From Methylotenera sp. (GTDB taxonomy: Bacteria > Pseudomonadota > Gammaproteobacteria > Burkholderiales > Methylophilaceae), in assembly GCF_029946165.1 (NCBI RefSeq), contig NZ_JAQSDZ010000011.1, positions 62,001 to 126,000 of the forward strand: 64,000 nucleotides of DNA. The letters run 5' to 3'. The notes under the pieces are model-generated. The model saw nothing but the letters and a program-made list of their open reading frames with translations, was not told the origin of the DNA and searched no databases. The first letter of the stretch is position 1. The number at the start of each line of letters is the position of its first letter. This document shows positions 1 to 9,420 of the stretch, piece by piece. The position numbers and the translations under genes are program-made.

Positions 1-1569
1 TACAGAATTCCTAATGTGCCTCCATCACTTAACAACACAACCTCAATTTGACGAACATCTTTATTTGCTAATACAAGTACCTTTTGACCAATTAGATTCC
101 CATGTAATGATAAGCCAGCACCAAAGTATCTTGCATTCTTCCACCTTACGACTGGTTTCCCCCTATCTTGACCAATTACAGCCTCATCAAAAATAGAGTA
201 TTGAATACACTTATCCCTATTTTTAATAGGGATCCTCCGATAAATATCAGTTTCTCGCATCACTGCACGCCTCAAAACTTCATTTCTGCTAATCGTAGTA
301 CCTGGAGCTATGCTGGTGTTATATCGCACAATAAGTAGATCTATCAAATCAAGTAATGTTTCTAACTTTAGCGCATACTTTGCATCCTTTGCTCTTCGAA
401 GGTCTTTTGAATTTGAGCCTGTAGTACCATCTAAACAATGAATTCCTGCTTCTTCTAACAAATCAAATAGAAGTTCAATTTTTGGCCTAACATTTGGCGA
501 TGCTTTTGGACCAAAAACTGGTACGGCATTTACTGTTCTTTCAAGCATCGTCATGAATAAGGCGCTTAAGTGACTTTTTGCATTATCAATCCATAATTCT
601 TCGTAACACATGTACGCTAGCTCTGGAATTAATGCATTTGGTAAGCACTCATCCGGCTTATAGGAAATGGTTGTAATTGATAGGTTTCTAGGTTCCCAAG
701 GGACAAGACTACTTCTAACAGCTTCTGCTAAATCTGACGCGTTGTAATTCTTACCTAAGGAAATACTGTAACCCAACACAGCACCACTTTTATCCTCAAG
801 TAATGCAAGCAGCCATAATCTCGAAACTTTGCAATAAATAGACCCCTCTCCATTTAAACCAGGTACCTCTAATGTCCAATTCACGTCTAGAAAGTGACCA
901 TCGGCTTCAACTCTTTGATAGCATTTGGAAGGAGCCCTTGTTAGGTTGAAATCAACATTGGCACTATATCTATTCGCACTGTCTGCCTCTTTTCGCTCCA
1001 GTAGACGCTTACCCCATGTTACGAGCGAAGATTTTCCTTTAGATTCACTGCAAAATGGATAGGATGGTGATCTAATATTTTGAGTTTCACATTCATCAAG
1101 AAAAATCCTGTGAATGTGATCCCAAGTAAGTCGTGAATTTTTATTTTTAGATTGCGGCAAAACCCCTTCAATAATTAACTTTTTCATTGTTATCTTAAGA
1201 TCAGGGTATTTTAAGAATAAAGCTTGAAGTGAACCTGCGGTGGGTTTTCCTGAATTTAAATTGAAAGTTGATACCACTCTTGAACCGACTTGCTTACCTT
1301 TAATTAATCCGAAATAGCCTACTATTTCACCCTTTTCATCCATCTGAGTACATCTTTTTAAAAGATACGAGATTAATTGACGGTTAATTCCTGTGTTTTT
1401 GAGTATTTCAGAATTTTTAACACCATTCATGTATTGGTCAATGGCACTTTTTCTAGTCTCAAAATTTGCCCGTTTTTGAGCATCTAGGGCATAGATATTT
1501 GGAAATGGCCAAGAGTCATAATTTTCAAAGCCTGGTTGAATACGACGATTATTTTTTAGAGAATTCATG
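1..1569 (-). CDS. tnsB: TnsB/TniA/MuA-type DDE transposase (rve integrase core + Mu C-terminal domain), truncated at the window edge
   Basis: Hand translation from ATG at 1569 (MNSLKNNRRIQPGFENYDSWPF...) is open to position 1. Not in the ORF track because no stop is in the window. Candidate DDE residues: VEADGHFLD, LWIDNAKSH, PKIELLFDLLE; C-terminal beta-barrel-like RRIPIKNRD...GQKVLVLANKDVRQIEVV. Confidence 0.85.
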
Positions 1570-2253
1570 ATAAACCGAAACCTCAGTTAACATGCTTAAA
1601 GGCGACAAACTAATGTCTGAAAAAATTTTGCGATTAATGATTAGTCTTGATAAAGCAACTTTTATTAGTTCAGGATCGCTTTGTGGAAAGTACTCAATTA
1701 CTTTTAAGTAAATAGTTTTTTTAACATTTCTTAGCTCATCAAGAATTGAATTTTCAATGTCGTTATTGACTTCCAATCCAGCAAAACTAGTGAATCTTAA
1801 CAATCTCTTTAAATTAGCTAATTCAATAGCATTGGCATTGATTTTTTTTGAATTCCATAACTGATGTTTAAAATTATTATTAGAACAATACTTTCCCCAT
1901 GCTTCTATTTTTAGATTTGTTCCAGTCTCAGATTCCGACTCATCAGTATTTATAATATTATGAATAACAACTGATTTATCAAAACCTAATGTAACAAAGC
2001 TTGGAGTTGCATTGAATGCTTGGCCATTAACAGACGCAATTGGGACTTTAGCAACTCTTTCGTTAAATTTGGAAACTTCAGTATCTGTTTCCAAAAGTAC
2101 CCACAAATCATATCGATGATGACTAAATAGGTTTACTTGACGATGAAGTTTAATTGAATAAGGTCTATATAGATGGGCAGTATAATCTTCCCGCTTAAAT
2201 GGAAGTGGAGTAAGTAAATCATTGACAGACATAGCTATATCAATAGTATCCAT
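1549..2253 (-). CDS. tnsA: TnsA-like protein (heteromeric transposase endonuclease-type subunit), catalytic motif degenerate
   Basis: 234 aa immediately upstream of and overlapping (21 bp) the tnsB-like ORF; LLETDTEVSKFNER...NATPSFVTLGFDKSVVIHNI resembles the TnsA N-terminal endonuclease layout, but the expected PD...(Q/E)xK residues are absent. Confidence 0.6.
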   Translation of the reverse strand: MDTIDIAMSVNDLLTPLPFKREDYTAHLYRPYSIKLHRQVNLFSHHRYDLWVLLETDTEVSKFNERVAKVPIASVNGQAFNATPSFVTLGFDKSVVIHNIINTDESESETGTNLKIEAWGKYCSNNNFKHQLWNSKKINANAIELANLKRLLRFTSFAGLEVNNDIENSILDELRNVKKTIYLKVIEYFPQSDPELIKVALSRLIINRKIFSDISLSPLSMLTEVSVYHEFSKK

Positions 2254-2290
2254 AATTACATACTGAACCTAAATTGAATTCAGTGCAATA

Positions 2291-2366
2291 TGTCAGGACT
2301 TATCTTATTGAATTTACATAGATGTCAGGACTTACCCTGTTAAAAAGCTATAGATAAGTCCTGACG
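2291..2366. repeat. Cluster of three 14-bp motifs TGTCAGGACTTATC (two direct, one inverted); candidate TnsB-binding sites/transposon end
   Basis: 2291-2304 TGTCAGGACTTATC; 2323-2336 TGTCAGGACTTACC; 2353-2366 GATAAGTCCTGACG (inverted copy). Located directly upstream of tnsA. Confidence 0.6.
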
Positions 2367-2449
2367 GATTATTTAATAATTTAAAAAATTCAAATACTTA
2401 TAAATTTAAATTGTAATAAGGTTATCTTACCCACGCGGCGGTTCTTTTA

Positions 2450-2728
2450 TTAATCACCAGTCCACACATGCTTAGACATGGTTTCCTCATCTGCGACCTT
2501 TTCACGCTTAGTTTTCTTTATTAAATATATATTCCAATCAGCTCGGTCCTTTAAAATATTTCGAGCTAGTTTGACGAAAATGTAAGAAAGTAAAAGCATT
2601 GCCGTTAGGAAACAAATACCCCAAAATCTAGCACAACCTATAGTTTGCAATGGCTTGGCGTAACAAAATGCAGATGTTACAAAAAGACTATTTAAGTATT
2701 CAAGAAATTCCGTAAAAGTCTTTAACAT
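2450..2728 (-). CDS. Small hypothetical membrane protein
   Basis: 92-aa ORF with hydrophobic stretch IGCARFWGICFLTAMLLLSYIFVKLA; no family recognised. Confidence 0.45.
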   Translation of the reverse strand: MLKTFTEFLEYLNSLFVTSAFCYAKPLQTIGCARFWGICFLTAMLLLSYIFVKLARNILKDRADWNIYLIKKTKREKVADEETMSKHVWTGD

Positions 2729-2943
2729 GAATCCCCCATTATTTTAAATATTAATCAGATTTATAGAACATTTAAAAGCTTTAGTGACATCTAATATTAC
2801 AATCATAAGTTGTCTTATATCGATGTTCAAGGTCAGATTTTTAATATTTCTAAAGCATGCAAACAAAATCAAAATCCTTATTTGTATTTTAATTTCCTTA
2901 GGGAAAAAGTGTTTGATTTGATAATGGTTTAAATTGCATCAAT

Positions 2944-5427
2944 TTACTTTTCTGTAGCAGCTGCCATGGTACTGCTAAGCATTGCCATAGCAGCAATACT
3001 GATATCAGCAACAAGGATTGATTCTAACCCTCCCATCTGGTTGAGAATAGGCAACGATACCGTCAAACAAAAGTCTTCAGTCGCTGTCGAGAGGTAAATA
3101 TTTGATATATATGGCTTAAGCGTTTCATACGCGGCATAGTAATAAGCTTGTGGACTGCGATCAACGCCCCCTCCTCCTGCTTTAATTTTGCCGTACATGT
3201 TTGGATTAATCCAGTTAGGATATCGTTGTATACCGTTGGCATTAAGTTCAAATATCACCTCAAAGAATGGATAGTCATTGAAGCAGCTATCCATGCAATG
3301 TGAGCCTTCGGAGCGACGATATTTAAGTAGGGATTGCAACGCCTCTAGTGCGCGCGCTTGCCAATCGGAATGAACTTCATGTACCGGTAGTACAAGTCTA
3401 GGAGTAGTATCTTCCACCACAATGATGCTGCCAATATTGGATTTACCTATCTTTTTCAGGTAAGCCGCACGTTCAGCTGCGGCCACACTATTGGATAATA
3501 CGCCTTGGCTGCCATTGACGATTGCGATTGAAATACTGGCAACGGGATGTTCGCCGCCATCTTCTGTGGTAAAGAACCCTCGTTCTAGGTCTGATGCGTC
3601 ATATAAGTGGCTGGCGAGGTCTTGAAAACGATAAATCACATCCAGCAACTTGTCTTCAAGATAGGTATTGATATGATCTAGTATCAATACAAAATCATCA
3701 CCTCCAATGTGGCCAACCAATATCCCTGCGGCGCCAAGAAATTCCTGCCTAACAATTTCTGATAACAGGCGAATCATGGCATCGCCACGTATGAATCCGT
3801 ACCGGTCGTTATAGGCTTTAAAGTGGTCAAGGTCGATATAGACCAATATCGTGTTGGGGTTATTGCGCAAGCTGACATCCAAGGATTGCCGTAATGTTGG
3901 CCCAGTGGTCAACTGACTCAGAGGGTGAAGACTGCCAGTACTCATCTTGCGGCTGATTAACTGTGCCATAATTTCAACCGGCTGTAAAATTCCTATATAG
4001 ATACCATCATCGCCCACCATGACCCAGGGCTCAGCATCGCCACGCTCTAGGTAGAGACCACGTGCCAATAATGATGATGGAGTACGACTGGTAATCATCT
4101 TTGGCAATGCATCGCAATAAGCGCCAAGGGAGTTACTACGTTGGGTAAATACCTTGCCGCGCTTGAGCAAACCGATAGGTCGCAAATTATCCAATACCAC
4201 TGCAACTTCTGTATCAAGGTTCTTCTTAAAAATCGCTCGTGCCTCTTCAATAGAAGTATTCACCTCAATCGTAACCCCGCGCATCACAAATTCTCCAATT
4301 CGGAACTCATCAGGAACATGTGAGCGATGCGCCTCATCCTGCTTAGGCAATTCTGTCACCGAACGTGTCGGCTTTCTTTCAGGTTTTGCAAAATAGTAGC
4401 CCTGTGCATATGCAAGCCCCATATCTAAGCAGAAATTGATGTCTTCTACACGTTCCAAGCCCTCTGCCACAACCGTGCAGCCAAGTCTTTGCGCCATTGA
4501 AATAATCGCTTCCAGCAATACGGTGCGTACACGGCTACCTTGTGCTTCGTGGACAATCGCACGATCTATTTTGATATAGTCTGCACGAACAGCAGCCAAG
4601 GTACGCAAACCATTAAATCCTGAGCCCATGTCATCAAGTGCTATACGCAGGCCCTGAGCACGAATTTGATCACAGCATTCAGCTAAAAGCTCGGGTGATA
4701 CTTTTTCACTCTCAATAATTTCAATGACGACTTCACGTGGCTCAATACCATATTTGCCGATAGTATCCAGCATAAAATTAAGCCAGCGTTTTTTCATGAT
4801 GGTTTGAGGCAGTACATTAATGAAAATGGGCGTTCCTGGTGCAATCGAATTCGCTTTCCCAACCAACGCGCTTTGCTGACAGGCGATATCCAATTCTTCG
4901 CTACATTTAAGCTGACTAGCCAGCTTAAATGACTCCTCGCCATCCAATAATCTTCCAGATGGATTCTCTATTCGGCACAAGGCCTCATACCCAAAAATTT
5001 TGCCGTTTTGTGTGAAATCGACAATAGGCTGGAAATATATCTGCACGTGGGAACTAATATCTTTTAACAACCATGAATGCAGACGTCTGGCATAAAAAGT
5101 GTTGAATGGCATAGTGCCCGCAATCGTCTCTGCAGGATCCATTGCGTTAGTATCTTTTGTGACCGTCACATAAGACTCATCAAGAAGCTGTTCTGGCAAT
5201 AGCTCCGCGAGTCGGTTGAGTATATGAGTCAACGATTTTTCATCATCAAAGTCGAAAATAAAAACAGATTTTTCGGGGTTATGCACATGCTTCAGATCAA
5301 TACTGGAAAACGCAAATGTCTGATCTAATGTATTTAAATATAATTTCATATGCTGGTTTTTCTTCTCTATTGAAATATAGTCTAAGCAGAACCAAGCAAG
5401 ACCTATGCCAATATTGATAGAGAGCAT
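2944..5427 (-). CDS. EAL-CBS-GGDEF c-di-GMP signalling protein with C-terminal Cache/PDC-like sensory region
   Basis: EAL motifs GYEALCRI, EVVIEIIES, DDMGSGFNGL, VAEGLERVED; CBS-like middle; GGDEF-type ILVGHIGGDDFVLIL. An internal Met at 5349 (MKLYLNTLDQ) is a plausible alternative start. Confidence 0.88.
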   Translation of the reverse strand: MLSINIGIGLAWFCLDYISIEKKNQHMKLYLNTLDQTFAFSSIDLKHVHNPEKSVFIFDFDDEKSLTHILNRLAELLPEQLLDESYVTVTKDTNAMDPAETIAGTMPFNTFYARRLHSWLLKDISSHVQIYFQPIVDFTQNGKIFGYEALCRIENPSGRLLDGEESFKLASQLKCSEELDIACQQSALVGKANSIAPGTPIFINVLPQTIMKKRWLNFMLDTIGKYGIEPREVVIEIIESEKVSPELLAECCDQIRAQGLRIALDDMGSGFNGLRTLAAVRADYIKIDRAIVHEAQGSRVRTVLLEAIISMAQRLGCTVVAEGLERVEDINFCLDMGLAYAQGYYFAKPERKPTRSVTELPKQDEAHRSHVPDEFRIGEFVMRGVTIEVNTSIEEARAIFKKNLDTEVAVVLDNLRPIGLLKRGKVFTQRSNSLGAYCDALPKMITSRTPSSLLARGLYLERGDAEPWVMVGDDGIYIGILQPVEIMAQLISRKMSTGSLHPLSQLTTGPTLRQSLDVSLRNNPNTILVYIDLDHFKAYNDRYGFIRGDAMIRLLSEIVRQEFLGAAGILVGHIGGDDFVLILDHINTYLEDKLLDVIYRFQDLASHLYDASDLERGFFTTEDGGEHPVASISIAIVNGSQGVLSNSVAAAERAAYLKKIGKSNIGSIIVVEDTTPRLVLPVHEVHSDWQARALEALQSLLKYRRSEGSHCMDSCFNDYPFFEVIFELNANGIQRYPNWINPNMYGKIKAGGGGVDRSPQAYYYAAYETLKPYISNIYLSTATEDFCLTVSLPILNQMGGLESILVADISIAAMAMLSSTMAAATEK

Positions 5428-5503
5428 ATAAAATTTAAGCCAGTGAATCTAGTGTAAGCACTTTCCCTTAAGTACTTTCCCTTAATAAGTTTAGTAACAC
5501 CAA

Positions 5504-7243
5504 TCATTCAAGAGTGTTTAGCTTATATGTTTCTGGGTTGTGTGCTTTTAAAAATTTTGCAAAGTCATGGGGCGATAATGATTGGGAAAACAGAAAGCCT
5601 TGCAACATATCAGCACCATACTCTTGACACAATCTAGCCTGTTCAGCAGTTTCCACACCTTCGACAATTACCTCGAGACCAAGGCTTTTCGCCATAATAA
5701 TGATTGCCTTTAATACGCGACAATCTGCTTGGCTTTCTGGCACATTTTGCACAAAAGAGCGGTCAACTTTTAATATAGTCGCTGGTAGCCATTTCAAATA
5801 GGCCATTGATGAGTATCCTGTACCAAAATCATCAATCGCGACTTTCACTCCAAATGCTTTTATACGATTCAAGAATGCGGATGTTTTCTCGAAATCTGAA
5901 ACTAGTACACTTTCAGTCACCTCTATTGATAGACATTCGCCAGGAAGGCCTGCAGCAGCCATATCCTTCTGAATCTCATTAGGCACATTTTCTTGCCGCA
6001 ATAACGATTCACTTACATTGACTCCTAATACGAACTGATCATCTACAAGGCCTATGCTGCGCCAAAGTGCTAGCTGATTACATGCTAGTTGCCTATTTTT
6101 TGTATCAATGGCATCTAAAAACCCAAGCTCCTCTACAACCCCAATAAATTCACCTGGGAGTAGTAGCCCTCTTGTTGGATGATCCCAGCGCATGAGCATT
6201 TCGGCCCCGCAAACCTGAAGATTTTTTGCGTTAATGATAGGTTGATAATGTTGCACTATCTGACTTTGCAAGCGCTGTGAGCGCAGCTCATCCTCAAGCA
6301 TAATCCTATGTAGAACCTGCTCCTTTAGTGCTCCAGTAAAGAAATGAAACCCATCTCGCCCTTCACGTTTTACTTGATACATGGCGAGATCTGCATTTTT
6401 AAGCATATCCTCCGCCGTCATAGCGCATCTAGGGTAAGTGGCAATTCCTATACTGCAAGTCACAAAATGCTCTGTATTATTGATAGTGATGGGCAAGCGC
6501 AGGTTTTCGATAATTCGCTGCGCCAAAATTCCAGATGAAGTCTCAGCATCTAAACCGTGAACAATGATTGCAAATTCATCGCCCCCAAGGCGACAAACAA
6601 CATCACCCTCTCTAACCACCTCCAACAATCGTTGTGCGATCTTTTGCAGCAATTGATCACCTGAATCGTGGCCTTTACTGTCATTAACTAACTTAAAGTT
6701 GTCTATATCCAGATAAATTAAGCCAAGTTGAATATTGAAACGTTGAGCGCGCTGAATGGACCCATGCAAATGCTCTTCAAAATAGTAACGATTTGATAAC
6801 CCTGTCATGGGGTCATTTTCAGCCAGATATTTTAAACGCTTATGTGTTTCAAGAAGCTGGTTATTAAGCTCATGTCGAGCTTGCGCATGTACCAAAGCCT
6901 TAGTCAAGTGTCGTTCTGAAAGCTCTTTCTTAAGTAAAAAGTCCTGCGCCCCTGCGACTATGCAGGTTCTTTCTATGACCGCATTATCTTCCATGCCAGT
7001 TAAGATCACTACGGCTGCATGTTTCTCTGTATGTTGTGTTAATTGGCTTAATACATCGAGACATTCCATATCAGGTAAAAGATAATCAAGAAGCACAATA
7101 TCAAATGTACTTTCATCATAAAGTTTTAGGGCACTGACAGCGGTACTTGCATGCACAATGTCTTTGACCAGATTGGGATTATGCAAGACGCGAACCACGG
7201 CCATTCGATCTAGTTCATCATCATCAACAAGTAGCAGTCGCAT
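5504..7243 (-). CDS. Response regulator REC-GGDEF-EAL (bifunctional-type diguanylate cyclase/phosphodiesterase)
   Basis: MRLLLVDDDELDRMAVV receiver; REGDVVCRLGGDEF (canonical GGDEF with upstream RxxD); EAL-type AIDDFGTGYSSMAYLKWLPATILKVDRSFV. Confidence 0.93.
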   Translation of the reverse strand: MRLLLVDDDELDRMAVVRVLHNPNLVKDIVHASTAVSALKLYDESTFDIVLLDYLLPDMECLDVLSQLTQHTEKHAAVVILTGMEDNAVIERTCIVAGAQDFLLKKELSERHLTKALVHAQARHELNNQLLETHKRLKYLAENDPMTGLSNRYYFEEHLHGSIQRAQRFNIQLGLIYLDIDNFKLVNDSKGHDSGDQLLQKIAQRLLEVVREGDVVCRLGGDEFAIIVHGLDAETSSGILAQRIIENLRLPITINNTEHFVTCSIGIATYPRCAMTAEDMLKNADLAMYQVKREGRDGFHFFTGALKEQVLHRIMLEDELRSQRLQSQIVQHYQPIINAKNLQVCGAEMLMRWDHPTRGLLLPGEFIGVVEELGFLDAIDTKNRQLACNQLALWRSIGLVDDQFVLGVNVSESLLRQENVPNEIQKDMAAAGLPGECLSIEVTESVLVSDFEKTSAFLNRIKAFGVKVAIDDFGTGYSSMAYLKWLPATILKVDRSFVQNVPESQADCRVLKAIIIMAKSLGLEVIVEGVETAEQARLCQEYGADMLQGFLFSQSLSPHDFAKFLKAHNPETYKLNTLE

Positions 7244-7245
7244 AT

Positions 7246-7689
7246 TTACTCCTTTGTTACTGGCAGCTCAACCAGTCTCCAATAATGTTCAACCAAACCA
7301 ATAACTTCTAGGAAGTCCCTATCCATATGTTGCTTAAATACATACCCGGCGACATGCTTGCGATATGCCGCAACCAAATCTTCATCAGATTTTGAGGTAG
7401 TCAGAACAAATACAACAGCATGTGTCAGCATAGGGTCAATACGTAGTGCTTCTAAAAACTCCAATCCATTCATGCGTGGCATATTAAGATCTAGCAAGAT
7501 GATGAAAGGGGCTGGAATCTCACCTGCGCGCAACAAGTCCAATGCCTCCTGCCCATCACGAGCGCGACGCACAGTATTAAGCAGTCGAAGTTTCCGTAGC
7601 GCTCGTTCCAAAGCGATGGCGTCAATATCATCATCATCGACTATAAACAAAGTCACTTCTTTATAGCTTTGCTTATCAGGTGTTTGCAA
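7246..7689 (-). CDS. Single-domain response regulator (Rcp1/CheY-like)
   Basis: VTLFIVDDDDIDAIALERALRK...ILLDLNMPRMNGLEFLEALR. Confidence 0.92.
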   Translation of the reverse strand: MQTPDKQSYKEVTLFIVDDDDIDAIALERALRKLRLLNTVRRARDGQEALDLLRAGEIPAPFIILLDLNMPRMNGLEFLEALRIDPMLTHAVVFVLTTSKSDEDLVAAYRKHVAGYVFKQHMDRDFLEVIGLVEHYWRLVELPVTKE

Positions 7690-9172
7690 TTTGAACCCTT
7701 CCCTCCATTCTTATAGGCCAAGTAAAGCTAATACTTGAGCCACGCGAGCCATCGGACACTATATTGACGCTACCTCCATAGGTTTCAACGATCTTTTTAA
7801 CCAACGCCAATCCCATGCCACTACCCTCTACCTCATCACGCGGCCTCAGTGTTTGAAACATAATAAAAACGCGATCGTGGTACTTTTGAGGAATGCCTGG
7901 GCCATCATCGGTAACGCTAAATTCGTAATAATCTTTATTGGTGGTAGACCAATTCAGTTTTATGCAACCTGTATCACGGTCGTGGTGTTTAATTGCATTG
8001 CTAAATAAGTTTCTGAGTACTTGTTCCAAAGGTGTAGCGAGCGTTGTAAAAGTCGGTAAGTCGTCAGCTACTTCAAGGGTAAAGCCATCGGGAGGGGCTT
8101 GCATCTCAAATATATTTTTGGCAAGCGTCCCAAGCTCTATCTGACTGATACTGCCCTCGTGCCGCCCAGCACGCGAATAAGCCAGCAAATCATCGAGCAG
8201 ATGCTCCATGCGGCGAAGGCGCCCACGCAATAGCTCCATGTGCTTTGGAATGGATAAAGTATCGCCGCTCTGTAGATCTTCTTCAATCCATTGTGATATC
8301 TGGAAAATACCACGTAATGGCGATTTCAGGTCATGCGACGCCACATAAGCAAATGTTGCTAATTCTTTATTACTACGCTCTAATTCATTACGGTGTTCAG
8401 CCAGCCTTTCGCTAGCTTTTACTCGCGCTGAAATATCAGTAATTGCCGACAAGACCTTAACGCCCTCCTCGGTTTCGATTGGGTTAAGCCCCACCTCAAC
8501 TGGAAACTCGCTACCATCTTTGCGGCGACCATACAAATCACGGCCAGCGCCCATAGCACGTGGGTGAAGATCAGAAAAAAATGAGTCCCTATGTTGTGGA
8601 TGCTGATGATGAAATCGCGTCGGCAACAACATATCTACCGTGTTTCCTAGCAATTCAGCTCTGGAATAACCAAAAATATTCTCAGCCTGAGTATTAACCA
8701 TTTCAATAATGCCGGCTTTATCTACCATCACCATTGCGTTGGGGGCGGCTTCTACAACTTGGCGAAAGCGCTCTTCCATTCGTTTACGCGCTGAAATATC
8801 AGTAATTGCCGACAAGACCTTGATGCCATCCTCGGTTTCGATTGGATTAAGCCCCACCTCAACTGGAAATTCGCTACCGTCTTTACGACGACCAAACAAG
8901 TCACGGCCTGTTCCCATAGCGCGCGGATGTAAATCAGAGAAAAATGAGGCTCGATGATGTGGATGTTGGTGACGGAATCGCTCAGGTAAGAGTATATCGA
9001 TGGACTGACCTAAGAGTTCGGTGCGACTATAGCCGAAAATTTTCTCTGCCTGAGTATTCACCATTTCAATGGTGCCAGTTTTATTGACCATTACCATTGC
9101 GTTTGGAGCAGCCTCTACTACTTGGCGGAAGCGTTGATTCGCTCGATCAATGTCTCCAGTATAGTCACCCAT
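7676..9172 (-). CDS. PAS-PAS sensor histidine kinase
   Basis: Two near-identical PAS domains, HisKA (ASHDLKSPLRGI), HATPase (LRNLFSNAIKHHD, DDGPGIP, GSGMGLALVKKIV). Overlaps the downstream receiver gene by 14 bp. Confidence 0.93.
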   Translation of the reverse strand: MGDYTGDIDRANQRFRQVVEAAPNAMVMVNKTGTIEMVNTQAEKIFGYSRTELLGQSIDILLPERFRHQHPHHRASFFSDLHPRAMGTGRDLFGRRKDGSEFPVEVGLNPIETEDGIKVLSAITDISARKRMEERFRQVVEAAPNAMVMVDKAGIIEMVNTQAENIFGYSRAELLGNTVDMLLPTRFHHQHPQHRDSFFSDLHPRAMGAGRDLYGRRKDGSEFPVEVGLNPIETEEGVKVLSAITDISARVKASERLAEHRNELERSNKELATFAYVASHDLKSPLRGIFQISQWIEEDLQSGDTLSIPKHMELLRGRLRRMEHLLDDLLAYSRAGRHEGSISQIELGTLAKNIFEMQAPPDGFTLEVADDLPTFTTLATPLEQVLRNLFSNAIKHHDRDTGCIKLNWSTTNKDYYEFSVTDDGPGIPQKYHDRVFIMFQTLRPRDEVEGSGMGLALVKKIVETYGGSVNIVSDGSRGSSISFTWPIRMEGRVQIANT

Positions 9173-9420
9173 TGAAGCATCCTTTTTGACCAGACAGAAC
9201 TTGTCGGGTAATAAATATTCAAAAAAATTATAACCTTTTTTATACTTTTTAATTAGTAATTACTTAATCTAATACTCTTTTAAATAGTCACAAAAGTTAT
9301 TGAACTTTTACATAAAAATCTTAGGTTGCCACTCTTTAGGAAACGGAAATAATCAATTGGTGAGAAGTTTGCAGAAATATTTAAGCTGCATAAGCTCGCA
9401 TCTTGATGCGATAATATTCC

